Assembly: GCA_013399895.1 (NCBI GenBank)
Contig: VXBA01002156.1
Coordinates: 357,568-421,567 of the forward strand
Length of the DNA: 64,000 bases
DNA from: Serilophus lunatus
Lineage: Eukaryota; Chordata; Aves; Passeriformes; Eurylaimidae
Reading direction: 5' to 3'
Shown piece after piece: positions 24,101 through 33,100 of the stretch. The first letter of the stretch is position 1, and each line of letters starts with the position of its first letter. Position numbers and translations under genes: made by a program. The notes under the pieces are model-generated. The model searched no databases. It worked only from the letters and a program-made list of their open reading frames with translations, and was not told the origin of the DNA.

Positions 24101-25846
24101 AACTGAAAGCGAAGATAAGGTGAAGGGACCTCCCCATGTCACTCAAGGGATCAGCAGCAGAGCTTGACTACCATGACAATACCATGATAATAAACACACT
24201 GTTTGTTTTCATCTTTTATTGCACTGTAGCAACTAGAGCCAATGAAAAGTCAACACTCAAGCAGGTTTGAAAACTCTTGTCGCTGACTCCTCCTGTGTAC
24301 TGACTCTGGGCAAGTTCAGGCAGCACCGTGTTTTGCAGCAACAGGAGGGCAGGGTCTGGAAAGATCTGAAGAGCATGAGGCAAGGAGATGACCTTCTGGC
24401 AATTCTTAGCTGGAGCTCAGTACCCTGGCAAGAGGGAGTCAAAGTCCTGCTGGCCAAGTTCCTTGAGTACATTCACACTTGAGTGCTGCCAAACTGTCAG
24501 CTGCTAATATTTGGGGATCTGGTAATATATGCCAACAGCATTTTGATCTTCCTACTTAAGCTGACTCATGGCACTTCCCCCTGCCACTTGAGCCAAAGGG
24601 TGGGATGAGCATTAAAAAACTCACTGGTTGAATCTCTCATACCTCTCTTGCTCCTAATGACACTTTACTCTGGAACACATCTTTTACACCCCTTTTACAA
24701 CTCGTTCCTTGCCTTTGCCTTCTGAGCTATAGAAGTACAAGACAGCATCTCTCAGGCTGTCATTCAAGGATCCCAGGATCCAGCCTAGATTACTTTCTCA
24801 TGAATCTACAAAAATATTTGTAGGCAGGTGGGATAGCAGTCAGCCTATTGAAACAAGCAGTATTTCCACAAATCAAGGCTTCATGCTGAAGGTAACAGTG
24901 GCAAACAGGTAGCAGTAAAGCACGTAATTTGTGTTGGAGCTGTGTCAGCCTATGGCACATATTCTAGTTGAAAATGCTATGCTCCTGCTGGAAAAGTTTT
25001 TTAAAACTAGACTTGTGCATGCCACACCACATACAGCAGGAGGGAACCCAGCTACGACCCAGTGACGCATTTTTCACTGTAACATCTACTGTTCAAGCAC
25101 AGTCATGCTTTTGTTTGCGCTCGTGCCATGACTGCAAAAGCAGAGGCCTTCAAAAAGAAAGAACAAGCTCACAAGCCAGGATATCATAGCAGTACCTGTT
25201 GGAATAGGAGCTGCACTCTTAACCGAGTATAGGAAGAGAAGGAGTGCTGAGAATTGTCCTTGACAGAGGTCTGAGAAGAGGCGTGGTGGATGCAGATGGC
25301 TAGCCAAGCCTGAATGAACACACTGCTTTACAAAGAGCATCTGTATCAGATACCATGGGCTCGTGTTTGCTCAGTTTGTAAAGGCACTTAGCTTTGATGG
25401 CTAAAGTATTAAATGGTGATCTACGACTCCTAAGAGAAAAGCTTAGCCCAAAGGAAGCATATTCTGGAACACAGTAGGAGACATGAGATACTTACTGGCA
25501 GGCCATAATTAAACACATGCAGAAAGCTGGCAAAGTTGCTCCGCCTTAATCCTTGCTGAAATACATGGTCTACATAAAAGGAAGAGCCAAGTAGTAGGGA
25601 GAGTGGGCACAGGAAAACCGAGTGCAACCTTCAGAATGCGAGAAATTAAGCCTCTCTGGAAAAGCACTTCTCAACTTAAGACCTCTGTCCTTTTTCTATC
25701 ATACTGCCCCCCCACCACCACCCCCAGGGTGCCCCACAGACCAGAGCGCGTATGCAAAGCAGCTGAAGTTCTTACAGCGTTGCAGGCATTCCAGCCGTGA
25801 TAGGCAGGAGAAGGATGCTGCCCCACAGAAAAGTGATGCTCCGCAT
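102..25846 (-). CDS. Gene A: A2M-family protease inhibitor (ovostatin/A2M-like), complete, 35 coding exons
   Basis: Predicted secreted protease trap of 1464 residues. Known family role: a protease cleaves the bait, the molecule closes around it, and the released thioester can bind it covalently. Seen here in order: hydrophobic signal peptide (about 1-19), macroglobulin domains 1-6, bait (about 695-744, after Cys694), a divergent FPETFIW motif, MG7/CUB, thioester GCGEQ (Cys981, Gln984), alpha-helical thioester domain (to about 1300), and a receptor-binding domain ending VPCE. All 35 exons join in frame with GT-AG splice sites and no internal stop, summing to 4395 nt with the stop; individual exons are listed separately. 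The start is chosen because the ATG opens a signal peptide and its exon ends in the phase required by exon 2. Introns hold two CR1 fragments at 10.1-11.2 and 17.0-17.9 kb. Odd points: both inter-subunit cysteines and both receptor lysines are absent, and the bait is acidic. The 3' UTR and poly(A) site run off the left edge. Paralogue name unresolved. Confidence 0.93.
840..942 (-). CDS. Gene A exon 34 (receptor-binding domain)
   Basis: 103 nt, residues 1418-1452. Ends PANIKVYDYYMP (human PAIVKVYDYYET). Confidence 0.95.
2211..2279 (-). CDS. Gene A exon 33 (receptor-binding domain)
   Basis: 69 nt, reads LKKMPLVKKVESEADKIILY. Size as in the family; donor GTGAGT. Confidence 0.94.
2559..2649 (-). 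CDS. Gene A exon 32 (receptor-binding domain)
   Basis: 91 nt, residues 1364-1394. Reads YTGNRVSTNMVLIQVELLSG. The two receptor-binding lysines of human A2M are Ala1389 and Glu1393 here. Confidence 0.95.
3335..3450 (-). CDS. Gene A exon 31 (receptor-binding domain start)
   Basis: 116 nt, residues 1326-1364. Reads AILRYHLPPPRSDATFALSV; its Cys (QTEC) pairs in the family with the C-terminal Cys. Confidence 0.94.
3828..4043 (-). CDS. Gene A exon 30 (end of thioester domain/CUB)
   Basis: 216 nt, residues 1254-1325. Begins DTVVALEALALYAT, contains FQVDKNNRLLLQRVELP, and ends at Cys in GHGCLFLQ, the partner of the earlier CPE cysteine. Confidence 0.96.
4333..4547 (-). CDS. Gene A exon 29 (thioester domain)
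   Basis: 215 nt, residues 1182-1253. Includes APSVDVELTSSILMAHLTK and ends GGFASTQ (human GGFSSTQ). It holds the tryptophan-containing segment that gene B lacks. Confidence 0.95.
4993..5164 (-). CDS. Gene A exon 28 (thioester domain)
   Basis: 172 nt, residues 1125-1182. Reads YSLALAANAFAVAGDKALRQ (human YTKALLAYAFALAGNQDKRK). Confidence 0.93.
5369..5443 (-). CDS. Gene A exon 27 (thioester domain)
   Basis: 75 nt, reads GAVEEGLGLSSVIVTALIHS. Same size as the family exon, but the helix is more diverged than in gene B (GGVDDTISLTAYITAALVE). Confidence 0.92.
5935..6091 (-). CDS. Gene A exon 26 (thioester domain)
   Basis: 157 nt, residues 1047-1099. Begins LTALVLKTFSQARDFIHID and ends GCFKSVGKLFNNGLM. 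Confidence 0.95.
6716..6797 (-). CDS. Gene A exon 25 (thioester domain)
   Basis: 82 nt, reads GYQRQLLYKHTDGSYSAFG and ends GNTW, invariant family signatures. Confidence 0.96.
7102..7278 (-). CDS. Gene A exon 24 (thioester exon)
   Basis: 177 nt, residues 961-1020. The thioester motif GCGEQ is encoded at 7208-7222 (Cys981, Gln984) and followed by NMVHFAPNVF. The residues just before it are Met-Ser-Ser, not the usual Met-Pro-Tyr. Confidence 0.97.
7639..7722 (-). CDS. Gene A exon 23 (CUB)
   Basis: 84 nt, reads SASETITFTMPENIVFGSER. Size and phases 1/1 match gene B exon 24. Confidence 0.93.
   Translation of the reverse strand, partial: ELQLQRQSLLQCQRTSSLAQKEPTSLS
8121..8172 (-). CDS. Gene A exon 22 (CUB)
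   Basis: 52 nt, reads AEGQLEEKTHTSLLCPE, aligned with human PEGLEKETTFNSLLCPS. Pyrimidine-rich acceptor, donor GTAGGT. Confidence 0.9.
8600..8721 (-). CDS. Gene A exon 21 (CUB)
   Basis: 122 nt, residues 875-915. Reads GKVNFTVTAEVMEQEDVCTE and ends KDTVIKHLLVK. Same 122-nt size as gene B exon 22. Confidence 0.95.
8900..9023 (-). CDS. Gene A exon 20 (MG7/CUB)
   Basis: 124 nt, residues 834-875. Reads LQLSLMDSMDFEF and ends FFWDVKATKL (human VSWAVTPKSL). Confidence 0.92.
9380..9608 (-). CDS. Gene A exon 19 (MG7)
   Basis: 229 nt, residues 757-833. Contains TVPDSITDWRAMTFCTSE and KPFFVEPTLPYSVFRGE, strongly conserved in A2M proteins. Confidence 0.96.
10125..11240 (+). mobile_element. Old CR1 LINE fragment in intron 18 of gene A
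   Basis: Degraded reverse-transcriptase region with recognisable CR1 phrases (ACTTTAGCAAGGCC near 10146, CCCTCAGGGACCAAC near 10303) and a decayed 3' end (GGCCTCTTCCATCCTATAG near 11208). Antisense to gene A. Frames are broken; boundaries approximate. Confidence 0.65.
11446..11599 (-). CDS. Gene A exon 18 (acidic bait, second part)
   Basis: 154 nt, residues 706-757. A run rich in Asp and Glu (YDELAELDNLDPETD) ends at WFPETFIWTLVP, the post-bait motif. It departs from the usual FPETWIWDL at Trp and Asp. Confidence 0.9.
12214..12301 (-). CDS. Gene A exon 17 (bait region, first part)
   Basis: 88 nt, residues 677-705. Reads NSGLTFLTSLKIKSPIEC, aligned with human DMGLKAFTNSKIRKPKMC, then enters the bait. 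Donor GTACAT is non-ideal but is the only one in the phase needed by exon 18. Confidence 0.8.
12977..13165 (-). CDS. Gene A exon 16 (MG6)
   Basis: 189 nt, residues 614-676. Begins VYNMFSYSQEHP (human VYNLLPEKD). Confidence 0.93.
13998..14147 (-). CDS. Gene A exon 15 (MG6)
   Basis: 150 nt, residues 564-613. Contains AAPGSLCSIRAVDRSVLLL, highly conserved in the family. Confidence 0.96.
14298..14443 (-). CDS. Gene A exon 14 (MG5)
   Basis: 146 nt, residues 515-563. Reads FVYIAFPEGQVAADTF and ends at a conserved Cys, NCFRNH. Confidence 0.95.
14967..15030 (-). CDS. Gene A exon 13 (MG5)
   Basis: 64 nt, reads VLARGSLVHHGQTTVLLDPP. Size and phases 0/1 equal the family exon. The other frame has a stop, so phase decides the acceptor. 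Confidence 0.88.
15155..15379 (-). CDS. Gene A exon 12 (MG4/MG5)
   Basis: 225 nt, residues 419-493. Keeps LPCGDVQQV (human LPCGHTQTV). It has no Cys at the human Cys431 position. Confidence 0.93.
16689..16859 (-). CDS. Gene A exon 11 (MG4)
   Basis: 171 nt, residues 362-418. Reads LELKSANGTHLKNKKVIL, with an FLTDDTGMASF strand. Donor GTTAGG is weak but in phase. Confidence 0.9.
16966..17926 (+). mobile_element. CR1 LINE 3' fragment in intron 10 of gene A
   Basis: Encodes broken pieces of CR1 ORF2: VPQGSVLGPVLFN at about 16976, PLYLALVRLHLKYCVQFWAP near 17385, and LERRRLRGDLITLFHSLKGG near 17552. Ends with the CR1 3' end TTTTCCAACCTAATTGATTC at 17891-17910. Antisense to gene A and better preserved than the 10-kb copy. 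Confidence 0.88.
18123..18232 (-). CDS. Gene A exon 10 (MG3/MG4)
   Basis: 110 nt, reads GVEFNTTENCKVTFD and ends APYYGK. Same 110-nt size as the matching gene B exon. Confidence 0.92.
18352..18376. repeat. (CA)n microsatellite
   Basis: About 12 CA units in intron 9 of gene A. Confidence 0.95.
19187..19304 (-). CDS. Gene A exon 9 (MG3)
   Basis: 118 nt, residues 286-325. Begins TNEDGCF, aligned with the NSHGCF cysteine of human A2M. Confidence 0.92.
19409..19529 (-). CDS. Gene A exon 8 (MG3)
   Basis: 121 nt, residues 245-285. Begins YTYGKPVQG. Keeps the cysteines aligned with human Cys269 and Cys287, but has Lys where human Cys278 (inter-subunit) lies. Confidence 0.9.
20078..20162 (-). CDS. 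Gene A exon 7 (MG3)
   Basis: 85 nt, reads VLPKFSVSIQMPQ and ends at the conserved VCG cysteine. The family exon is also 85 nt. Confidence 0.95.
20595..20748 (-). CDS. Gene A exon 6 (MG2)
   Basis: 154 nt, residues 166-217. Begins DPKGNRIAQW and ends FRVEEY, both near-invariant in A2M proteins. Confidence 0.96.
20794..20823. repeat. 15-bp tandem duplication
   Basis: AGACTCTTTTGTAGG occurs twice in direct succession, 45 bp from exon 6 of gene A on its intron 5 side. Confidence 0.85.
22044..22064 (-). CDS. Gene A exon 5 (21-nt microexon)
   Basis: 21 nt, reads QRLVELK. The A2M family has a 21-nt exon at this place. The acceptor is CAGCAG, so an 18-nt form starting at 22061 is also possible. Confidence 0.85.
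22389..22441 (-). CDS. Gene A exon 4 (MG2)
   Basis: 53 nt, reads VKFRIVTLDQNF. Size and phase match the 53-nt exon of the family. Confidence 0.93.
23189..23351 (-). CDS. Gene A exon 3 (MG1/MG2)
   Basis: 163 nt, residues 87-141. Contains QTDKPVYKPGQ, the MG2 signature. A single exon here, whereas gene B splits this segment into two. Confidence 0.95.
23692..23878 (-). CDS. Gene A exon 2 (MG1)
   Basis: 187 nt, residues 24-86. Reads NYAVAIPSQLHYPFSETLCL, the first beta-sandwich of the family. Acceptor TTTTAATAG, donor GTGAGC. Confidence 0.93.
25776..25846 (-). CDS. Gene A exon 1 (start, signal peptide)
   Basis: 71 nt, residues 1-24. ATG opens MRSITFLWGSILLLPITAG, a typical signal peptide. Donor GTAAGA; ends in phase 2, exactly what exon 2 needs. 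Confidence 0.85.
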
Positions 25847-27672
25847 GGCTGATTGCAAGTCGAATTCCTCCACGGAAGGCTTGGCCTCTCCTCAGTACCC
25901 CTTTCGCCCCTTCTTCTGCTGTCTTTCTTCTCCCCCTCATTCAGAGCCGAGGGAGTACTTAGCTCCTACCCTGACAGGGCGCCCGTTTCTCTCTTGGCTT
26001 CAAAACCAAGAAGGTGGAAATCACTCTGGGCGTGGCTGGGGCTGGCATGTGGGCGGGTGAAAGGGGTGGAGACAATGTTTATTGCCTACAGCAGGACTTC
26101 GCTTCTGTATTTGGTACAGGGGTCCAGTTTTTTAGAAAGGTGTTTTTACTGTGACTTGATTGGAAACATCCAGGGACAAATTAATTCTTTGCGATGTCAG
26201 TGGATTTTGCTTCATGGTTCTTCTCTAGAACTTCTTTTTTATGTATTATTTGCTTCTTACTGAAATTTCTCTCATGACTTGCAGTTGCCAGCCAGACCAG
26301 CCCAGGGCTTCACCCGCAGCTCTGCCAGTGCCCTTATTCCTCTCTTGGAGAAGGGAAGTACTTTAGCATGTTATTATCTTTTCATTGTCTATCTTTTCCC
26401 ATTTAACTTCAGAGACAGCCAATTTGATGACTATTCAGAGATGGAGCTTTGTAGAGTGTTTCTTAAATGAAACAGAACTCTGATTATTTTTTGTTGCACT
26501 AGTTTAGACTTGAACTCAAACCCCTGTTAATTTTAGAGAATCAAATATGCTCCCAGATCAGTGACATTCAGTACTTTAAACCTGAAGTTTATCTGCAATG
26601 TCAGTGCTAGGTTAAAGGCTGGCGTGTCCCTGTTACATTGGACTGTGCACTAAGAGGCTGGGTGCTAAGCACGCATATGGGGACTGTGCCAAATAAATCC
26701 AGGGGACTGCTTCAGCTGGAAGCCAGGCAGGGCTAGATGGTAAATTCACTCTATACTGTGTACCTTTGCTAAAATGCAAATGAGGTCATGGCAGAATGGG
26801 GACACACACACCTTCAAATGAGGTTGTAACTTGAGGGCAAATACATCCAAGCCACTACTGCTACTCAGGAAAAGGAAAATAAGGGTGCAGTGCCTAAGAA
26901 ATGTCCGGATGAGATGGGTAGTGGTGTCAGTGTAGAATCACTTTGTGGCTCAAAGAATCTGCCACAAGAGTGGACATCCAGCTTGAGGGCATGTAAAGTA
27001 GAGATTTGATAAAATACATGTGGACTTAAAATGTTGGAAAGGCCTGACAGTGGAACTGTGGGGAGGCAGTAGGTGGGGGGACAAGGTTCTATACCCAGGA
27101 GGATCAGACATGGCTGGGATGGATGGGTGGATAGAAATGATAGTGATGCATAGAATGGTAGTGATTTGTAAGATTTTTACTCCGAGTCCTGAGTATCTAC
27201 TGGTTGAGGGGAAGATCACTAATCATACACAGAGAGCAGTGAGGATGCTTTGTACAAGCTGAGGACAATAGCTGGTATGCAGATTTGGCATTCATCAGGT
27301 GCGACAATCAGGATCCAGAGCAGCCAAAGATGAGATGAGTTTTTCTCCTAAATCCCCTTCAGCCTGAATTAGAGGTCATATATCCCCACATATGCCCCTC
27401 AGTGCCCTGGCAGCTGTGGCCTGAAATACCATCTGAATGTAAATGTGGGTGGACAACTGTCCTGTGTGACCTTTACTCTCCTGTTGGTGAGACCAAGTAA
27501 ATATTAGCTAATGTCATCAGCCTGGAAGAGGCACTATCTCTATGTATTAACTCCCTTACTCTTTGGACTTGGGAGCATCTGCGGGGGGTATTTAGGATTG
27601 CCCCAACCCATCAGTACAGGCAGTTCTCTCCTTCACTGTGGATCTTGTCAGTTGTCTGTTCCAGCCCAAGCA
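25847..27672. promoter_or_regulatory. Shared divergent promoter region between genes A and B
   Basis: The 1826 bp between the two start codons must contain both 5' UTRs and promoters, unless an upstream noncoding exon exists inside the other gene. Seen: a pyrimidine-rich, modestly GC-rich stretch next to gene A's ATG (about 25870-26060) with a GTGGGCGGG box near 26049; a TATA-like TATTTAG near 27589, 84 bp before gene B's ATG; and scattered AGGTCA half-sites near 26784 and 27373. No complete palindromic hormone-response element was found by eye. No coding exon is seen here. Co-regulation of the pair is inference from layout. Confidence 0.55.
27589..27595 (+). promoter_or_regulatory. Candidate TATA-like element for gene B
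   Basis: TATTTAG, preceded by a G run, lies 84 bp upstream of the gene B ATG. That would place transcription start near 27615-27622 and give a 5' UTR of about 50-60 nt. Position fits but the match is imperfect. Confidence 0.3.
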
Positions 27673-27740
27673 ATGGGAGCACCACTGCTCCTCTTAGCCC
27701 TGACCCTATTCCCAGTCGCAGCCGCAGCAAGCCTGGAACC
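27673..27740 (+). CDS. Gene B exon 1 (start, signal peptide)
   Basis: 68 nt, residues 1-23. MGAPLLLLALTLFPVAAAA is a classic signal peptide. Donor GTGAGC; phase 2 as required. An upstream in-frame ATG at 27511 is ignored because the signal peptide starts here. Confidence 0.93.
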
Positions 27741-30131
27741 GTGAGCCTATCTCCTTTTGATTTTGTGGGGCTTGGTGGAAGGGATTGTCATTAAAGGGTG
27801 GTGCTGAGGTGCTGCACTGTTTAGCATCAAAGAGCTGAATGGTGGGGGTCTTGATCTCAGGGAGGCTGAGCAGAAGCAGCTCTTGCAGTGTCCAGTTGGA
27901 GCACTTGGCATCCAGCACCACTCCAGCTGCAGCCCCTGGTGTTGTCTTCTGCAAGACACTGCACTGCACACACCGCAAAGCTACAGAAGCCACAGAAATT
28001 TTGCCTCTGTCCATCCTGCGCTGGTAGGGGTGAAATTTGGTGTGAGGACTGAAGCCTTGTGCCTCAGCCACTGAGTCTTCAGCTTCATTCTTCACATTGC
28101 CTTGCTCTGTGTGCTTGCAACTGGAGTACAATACACTGGGCAGTTGGGTGCCGGCTGTTGGCTAAGTGATGACAGAGAGATACCAGGAGCTCTCTAGTTC
28201 CACAGTGGGCATATTCTTCCTTTCTGCTTTGGAAAGGGAGCTGTGCTAAACTTACTTCACTGCAGTCCTCTAGACATTTCTCACCCTAGGTCTACCTCTT
28301 CATAGAAGCAGCAGAGGTGGATTCTGGCCTGCCCACCTCAGCCTCTGAATTGTTTTTGAACATGCACTGCTCTCTTCTAGACGCTATATGGTGGTGTTCC
28401 CTGCTGTCATTCATGATTCCCAAGAGGAGAAGCTCTATGTTCACTTCAGCTCCCTAACTGAGGCCATCCACTTGGCTGTCACCTTGCAGACAACAACCCA
28501 GAACCACACACTGGTGGAACAAGATGTGGAGAAGCCAGGCACTTTTCAGTGCATTACCTTCCAGGTGAGTGTACATGTGGCTACTGACTTGACAGTAGAT
28601 GCTTTCACCTTCAGATAAGAGCACAGAACTCCTCTGGGTGCACTGTCCTTTTCCTTGCCGTAGTTTGCAAGCAGGTTAACTATACTCCCCTACCAGTGCT
28701 AGGCAAAATACAGCAGTGCCTTGAAGTTTAGCAAAGTAGGAAATCTTTCCTGTGCAGAAAAAAAATCTGTTCTTTTGATATGTATCAGCCCATTTCATCT
28801 TACTTAAAGCCTAGTGGTAAACATTTGCTTTGACTTTACTCAGTGTTTTGTCCCTAAGGATGCTCATATATCACAGTAAAGTCAATGCATTGGGAATGCA
28901 TCCTTTTCATCCTCATTTCCTCAGAAGCCTGTCTCTCCAGCTCGAAGAGGACCATCCTGTTCTAAAGCTGTGTCTATATTGCCAGATGTAGTTGCAGTCT
29001 GCAGAGACATTGAGCTGTGATGGCTCTGACCCACCATGAACTGAATTTCACCTAGGCAGGTTGGGTATTTCTTCAATGTCTTGAGTTCCTGCCACTGCAA
29101 CTGTTATGCCCTAGTTAGCTTAACTAGTACACACTGACTACAGAACCTTCAGTTACATTTCTGGAAAGCCATGGAGATGTGTCTGGCACTGAGGCTGTAC
29201 AAACTAACCCTCTTTTCCTCAGCGCTATGCCCATGCCCTGATTGTTCTGAACATTCAGGAGAACTCAGGGAGGGGCTGAACCAAACTTGTGGGGTTTGCA
29301 TCTAAATTACAATGATTAACCAAGGGTTTGGTGCTAGCCCTTAGGGGGAACAAGTCCTGGTTCTGGAAAGCCAAGGAAGTCTACTGTTAGCTAAAAAAAC
29401 CCCAAACCTTTGTCCTGGTAAGCTCAATCTTTCTGAAACTGAGATTTCCTGTGTTGGTCTGATCAGTATCTCATCTTCCATTCCTGCAGATTTGACTTCC
29501 CGTGGTTTTACTTGGTTCCATACAACTCTCACATTTATGTGCATAGGAGAATTACATGCCAGTTCGTTCATTCTTAGGTTCATGAACAAGAGACAGGCAG
29601 TGTCTACTTCTTCTCTCTATAATGACAAGTGGGTTACGGACAGCATCATACGATGGAATTTGGACTCTGAAGTTTCTGGGATTTTTTAACAGTGAGATAA
29701 TGTCTCACATCTAGGATAAGATGCAAAGTCTTTGATGAATTTATTTTTTTCATTTCCTTGTGTCAATCAATCTAGGTGCCGGAGTTCAAGCTCGTTCCCG
29801 AGAGAAGAGATGATCCCACATCACATGTAAGATATGTCGCTTGGCTGCCTCTCACAATGTAGAGGGCTTCAGCCTCTCCTGTGCCCGAGCCATGTTAATA
29901 TTGTTGACTTAACATGAGAAAGGTAGCCAAGAGGAAAAAGAAATGTGGAAAGAGGCAAACATGATAAGGAGAAAGGCAGAGAAAAGAGAATGAGGAAATG
30001 GGAACAAAGAGAAGATTATGACTAGGGAAAGAAGAGAGCTAAATCAAAGGAGGGGAAGGGAGGAAGGGGAAGTTGCAGATTTTGGTAGGACAAAAATCTT
30101 TCTCATTTAAGCTCCTTGTAGTCTCAGGTAG

Positions 30132-30164
<33 letters not shown>

Positions 30165-33100
30165 TCTGACAGTCAGAGGAGATGGTTTTTCTGCATGTCC
30201 TGATCCACAGCGGGGACAATGTACTCTTTGAAGGTCGCAAGAAGGTTCTGGTCAAGCCTCAGAAGAATGTAATTCTGGTAGAAACAGACAAGGTCTTATA
30301 CAAACCTGGAGAAACAGGTAAGTCAAGAAGGTGAAATATGGAAATTGGAAGGGAAGGATCAAGGTAGCATGCACACTTGGAGAGAAGATTTCACCAAGTG
30401 CCGGAGGTTAAGCTTGTTGGAGATGGGAGAAGGCAGATCTCTGTTATCACATGTTTCCAGGAACAGTTTGAGTCAGGATGTTTCCCTCCAAGATGTGCTA
30501 CACCAAATTCCCAGCCTGCTGCTCCTGGGTGTTGTTTTGGTGAAATATCTCTCGTGATACACAAAAGAAAATCCAGGGCTCTCCAGGACACTGGACAACC
30601 TCTTGTTTTTTGAAAACTGTTGTCAATATTTGAGTAAATCATAGAGCAACAGTTCCTAGCTGCAGAATTACAGAGTTACTCCACACTCTTCATAATATGA
30701 ACAGACTGAAGACAGACCCTACTGCAGGCAGCCCCACTGTTTACCTCAACATTTTAATCTTTCCAGGTAAAGGTAGTGAGTTTCTACAGCTCACAGCTGC
30801 ATGTAAGCCTCCCAAAGTCCTCTGGGTTGGGAGATGCTGGGGAGGGCTGTTTGGGAAAAGACCTGCATATCTTTGAGGTAAACAGAGTCATGAATACTGG
30901 AGCACAGAAAAGGACAAGCAGATTTCTGCAAGGACATATTGCAGACAGAATCCTTTACTATGTTTTTCTTTTTGTCTACAGTGAAATTTCGAATTGTGAA
31001 CCTTGATGAGGACCTTAAAGTTATTAAAAATGAGGTAAGTATCACCTTGTGCTTTTCTAGAAGTAGGAGCTTCAGTATGAGACACATTCAGAAGCTTATG
31101 AAAGAGATATCTTCCTTCATGCCTGTTAAACCATGAGGACAAATTATCTTTGGAGGAAACCACTCATCCACTGGTCCCTTGAAGAAAGACTGCAGTGTAA
31201 GCTGGCACAGAGGGAGGAAAAGACCCAGTCTGGGGTCTGGATGGGGCAGAATTTTCTGGTCAATTTTCTGGGTCATTTTTCTGGGGCCCATGTCAGGCAG
31301 AGTTATCTATACTGATTCATATGGATGATATTTTGCACTGTAAGAAACTGAGCTTGTGTTTCTTTTGTTTTTACAGTATCCTCAGATTTGGATTCAGGTA
31401 AGTGACAGAGAACTGTTGAAAGGGAGGTGTCTGTCTGCTATTGTGCCTTTTCACTCTTGGACAGAGTTGTGCCACAAATGTAACTTCCTAAGGTTGTGGT
31501 TATGGTTTAGGCTCAGCTGAAGGCTTTTCTACCTGATCAGCCTGGTTTCTTCATTCAAAGCAGTACCTCTGTAATGCATATAGCTGAGCTAGAGTTAGGG
31601 CAGTAATGAACTTTTGCCCAACAACCTGTCTGCACAGAGCACAAAGCACAAGGATAAGCTCTCAACAGATGCAGCACTGCTGCTTCTTCCCATGATGTTA
31701 TGATGTTGCCACTTCCCAGTAGCTTTACTGTTCTTGGCAGCCTTTGCAATTCAAAAATTCACTAAAATTATACTGGAGGGAAGTGAAGGAATCTCTTCTG
31801 GTGATCTGGAATCCATTTTACTGGGTCAAGGGTAAGTCGTTCTAGTGTCTACTTGTGCTTGAGTACAGCTGGATCTGCCAGCTAACCATGCTCCTAATAT
31901 GACTTGGTGGCTCTGCATGTCCTTTCCCAAATAGGATCCTGAAAAGAATCGTATTGCTGAGTGGCTGAATGTAAAGCCAAATCATGGCATTGTGGATTTG
32001 TCCTTCCCCCTGGCCTCTGAAGCACACCTGGGGGACTATACCATCTCAGTGCAACAAGACATGGCTAAGAAAACCTTCCGTGTTGAAGAATATGGTGAGT
32101 CTTGAACAGTAGATTTGCAGGAAAAGCAGTGTGGGAGCTGGAGGAGAGAGCTGGGTGAAGCGGCTGTGTTCATCAGACCTTTTGCCCTGGAAGAACGACA
32201 GGCTGGGGACAAACATGGATGGGTCTGTGTGCACATGCCAAGTTGGGCTGGAGCTTCTGCAGCTGCATAGGGTAAAAAGGAGAGGTTGTGGGCTGACATC
32301 TAATTCTACCTGGGTCTAGGCCCTGTGATGAGCACTTTTTGATGCTTATTGTCATCCTTTTCAAGGCTAGTTTTACTATCCACACCAGTCAGCTGCTATA
32401 AGACGAAGTGGAATCATGTCTTGATCTCATTCAGTTGCAGTGGTAAGGACAAAACCCTGTGCCATTTAAAATGTTGATGCTTGACCGAGCTGGAGTAGTA
32501 AGCTATCCTATGTGCAATTCTAGTAGCAAATTCAGGGTTGTGTGATTGGAGTAACCCCTATTGGAGCATGGTGATGAGTAACTGGGGACATTACAGTTTT
32601 CCCCCACATCTGGGCCACAGCTATAACAGAACTTACAGTCAGTGTCCATACCCAGTATTGTTTTCTTCCTCTATCTTTGTCTTCCTCTCCTCAATGCAGT
32701 GCTGCAAAAATTTGAAGTAAAGGTTGAGCACCCTCCATTTATCACTACAGAAGAAGAGGAATTTCAGCTGAAGGTCTGTGGCATGTGAGTACATGATACC
32801 ATTGTGATCTTGGCTGTTCAACTCCACCATCACCTCTAGATTGCTCATAACCAAGAAATGGTCTTCCAGTATGATCTTTTTGCATTACCCTGTGTCTGGC
32901 GGAGACAGACGAATGTCTGGATTTGGGCTCCTTCTTACAGCAGGTCATTTACTGTGAGGCTGAAGGACACTAAGGATGCTGTGTATAGTGGGTGGAGAGG
33001 GATGCAAAATGATTTTAAAGGATGCAAAATGATTTTAAGGGATGAGCTGAAGTTCCTGAGAAAACAAGGTACAAAGTAAAGCTCTCCAGGCTCCACTTCT

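Noticed and set aside
25430..25627. Leucine-rich minus-strand frame as gene A signal peptide
   Set aside because: It has no ATG at its start and no donor in phase 2. The ATG at 25846 gives both a signal peptide and correct phase.
27511..27672. Longer gene B reading frame from an upstream ATG at 27511
   Set aside because: It would place 54 unrelated residues before a clear signal peptide. The ATG at 27673 fits the family.
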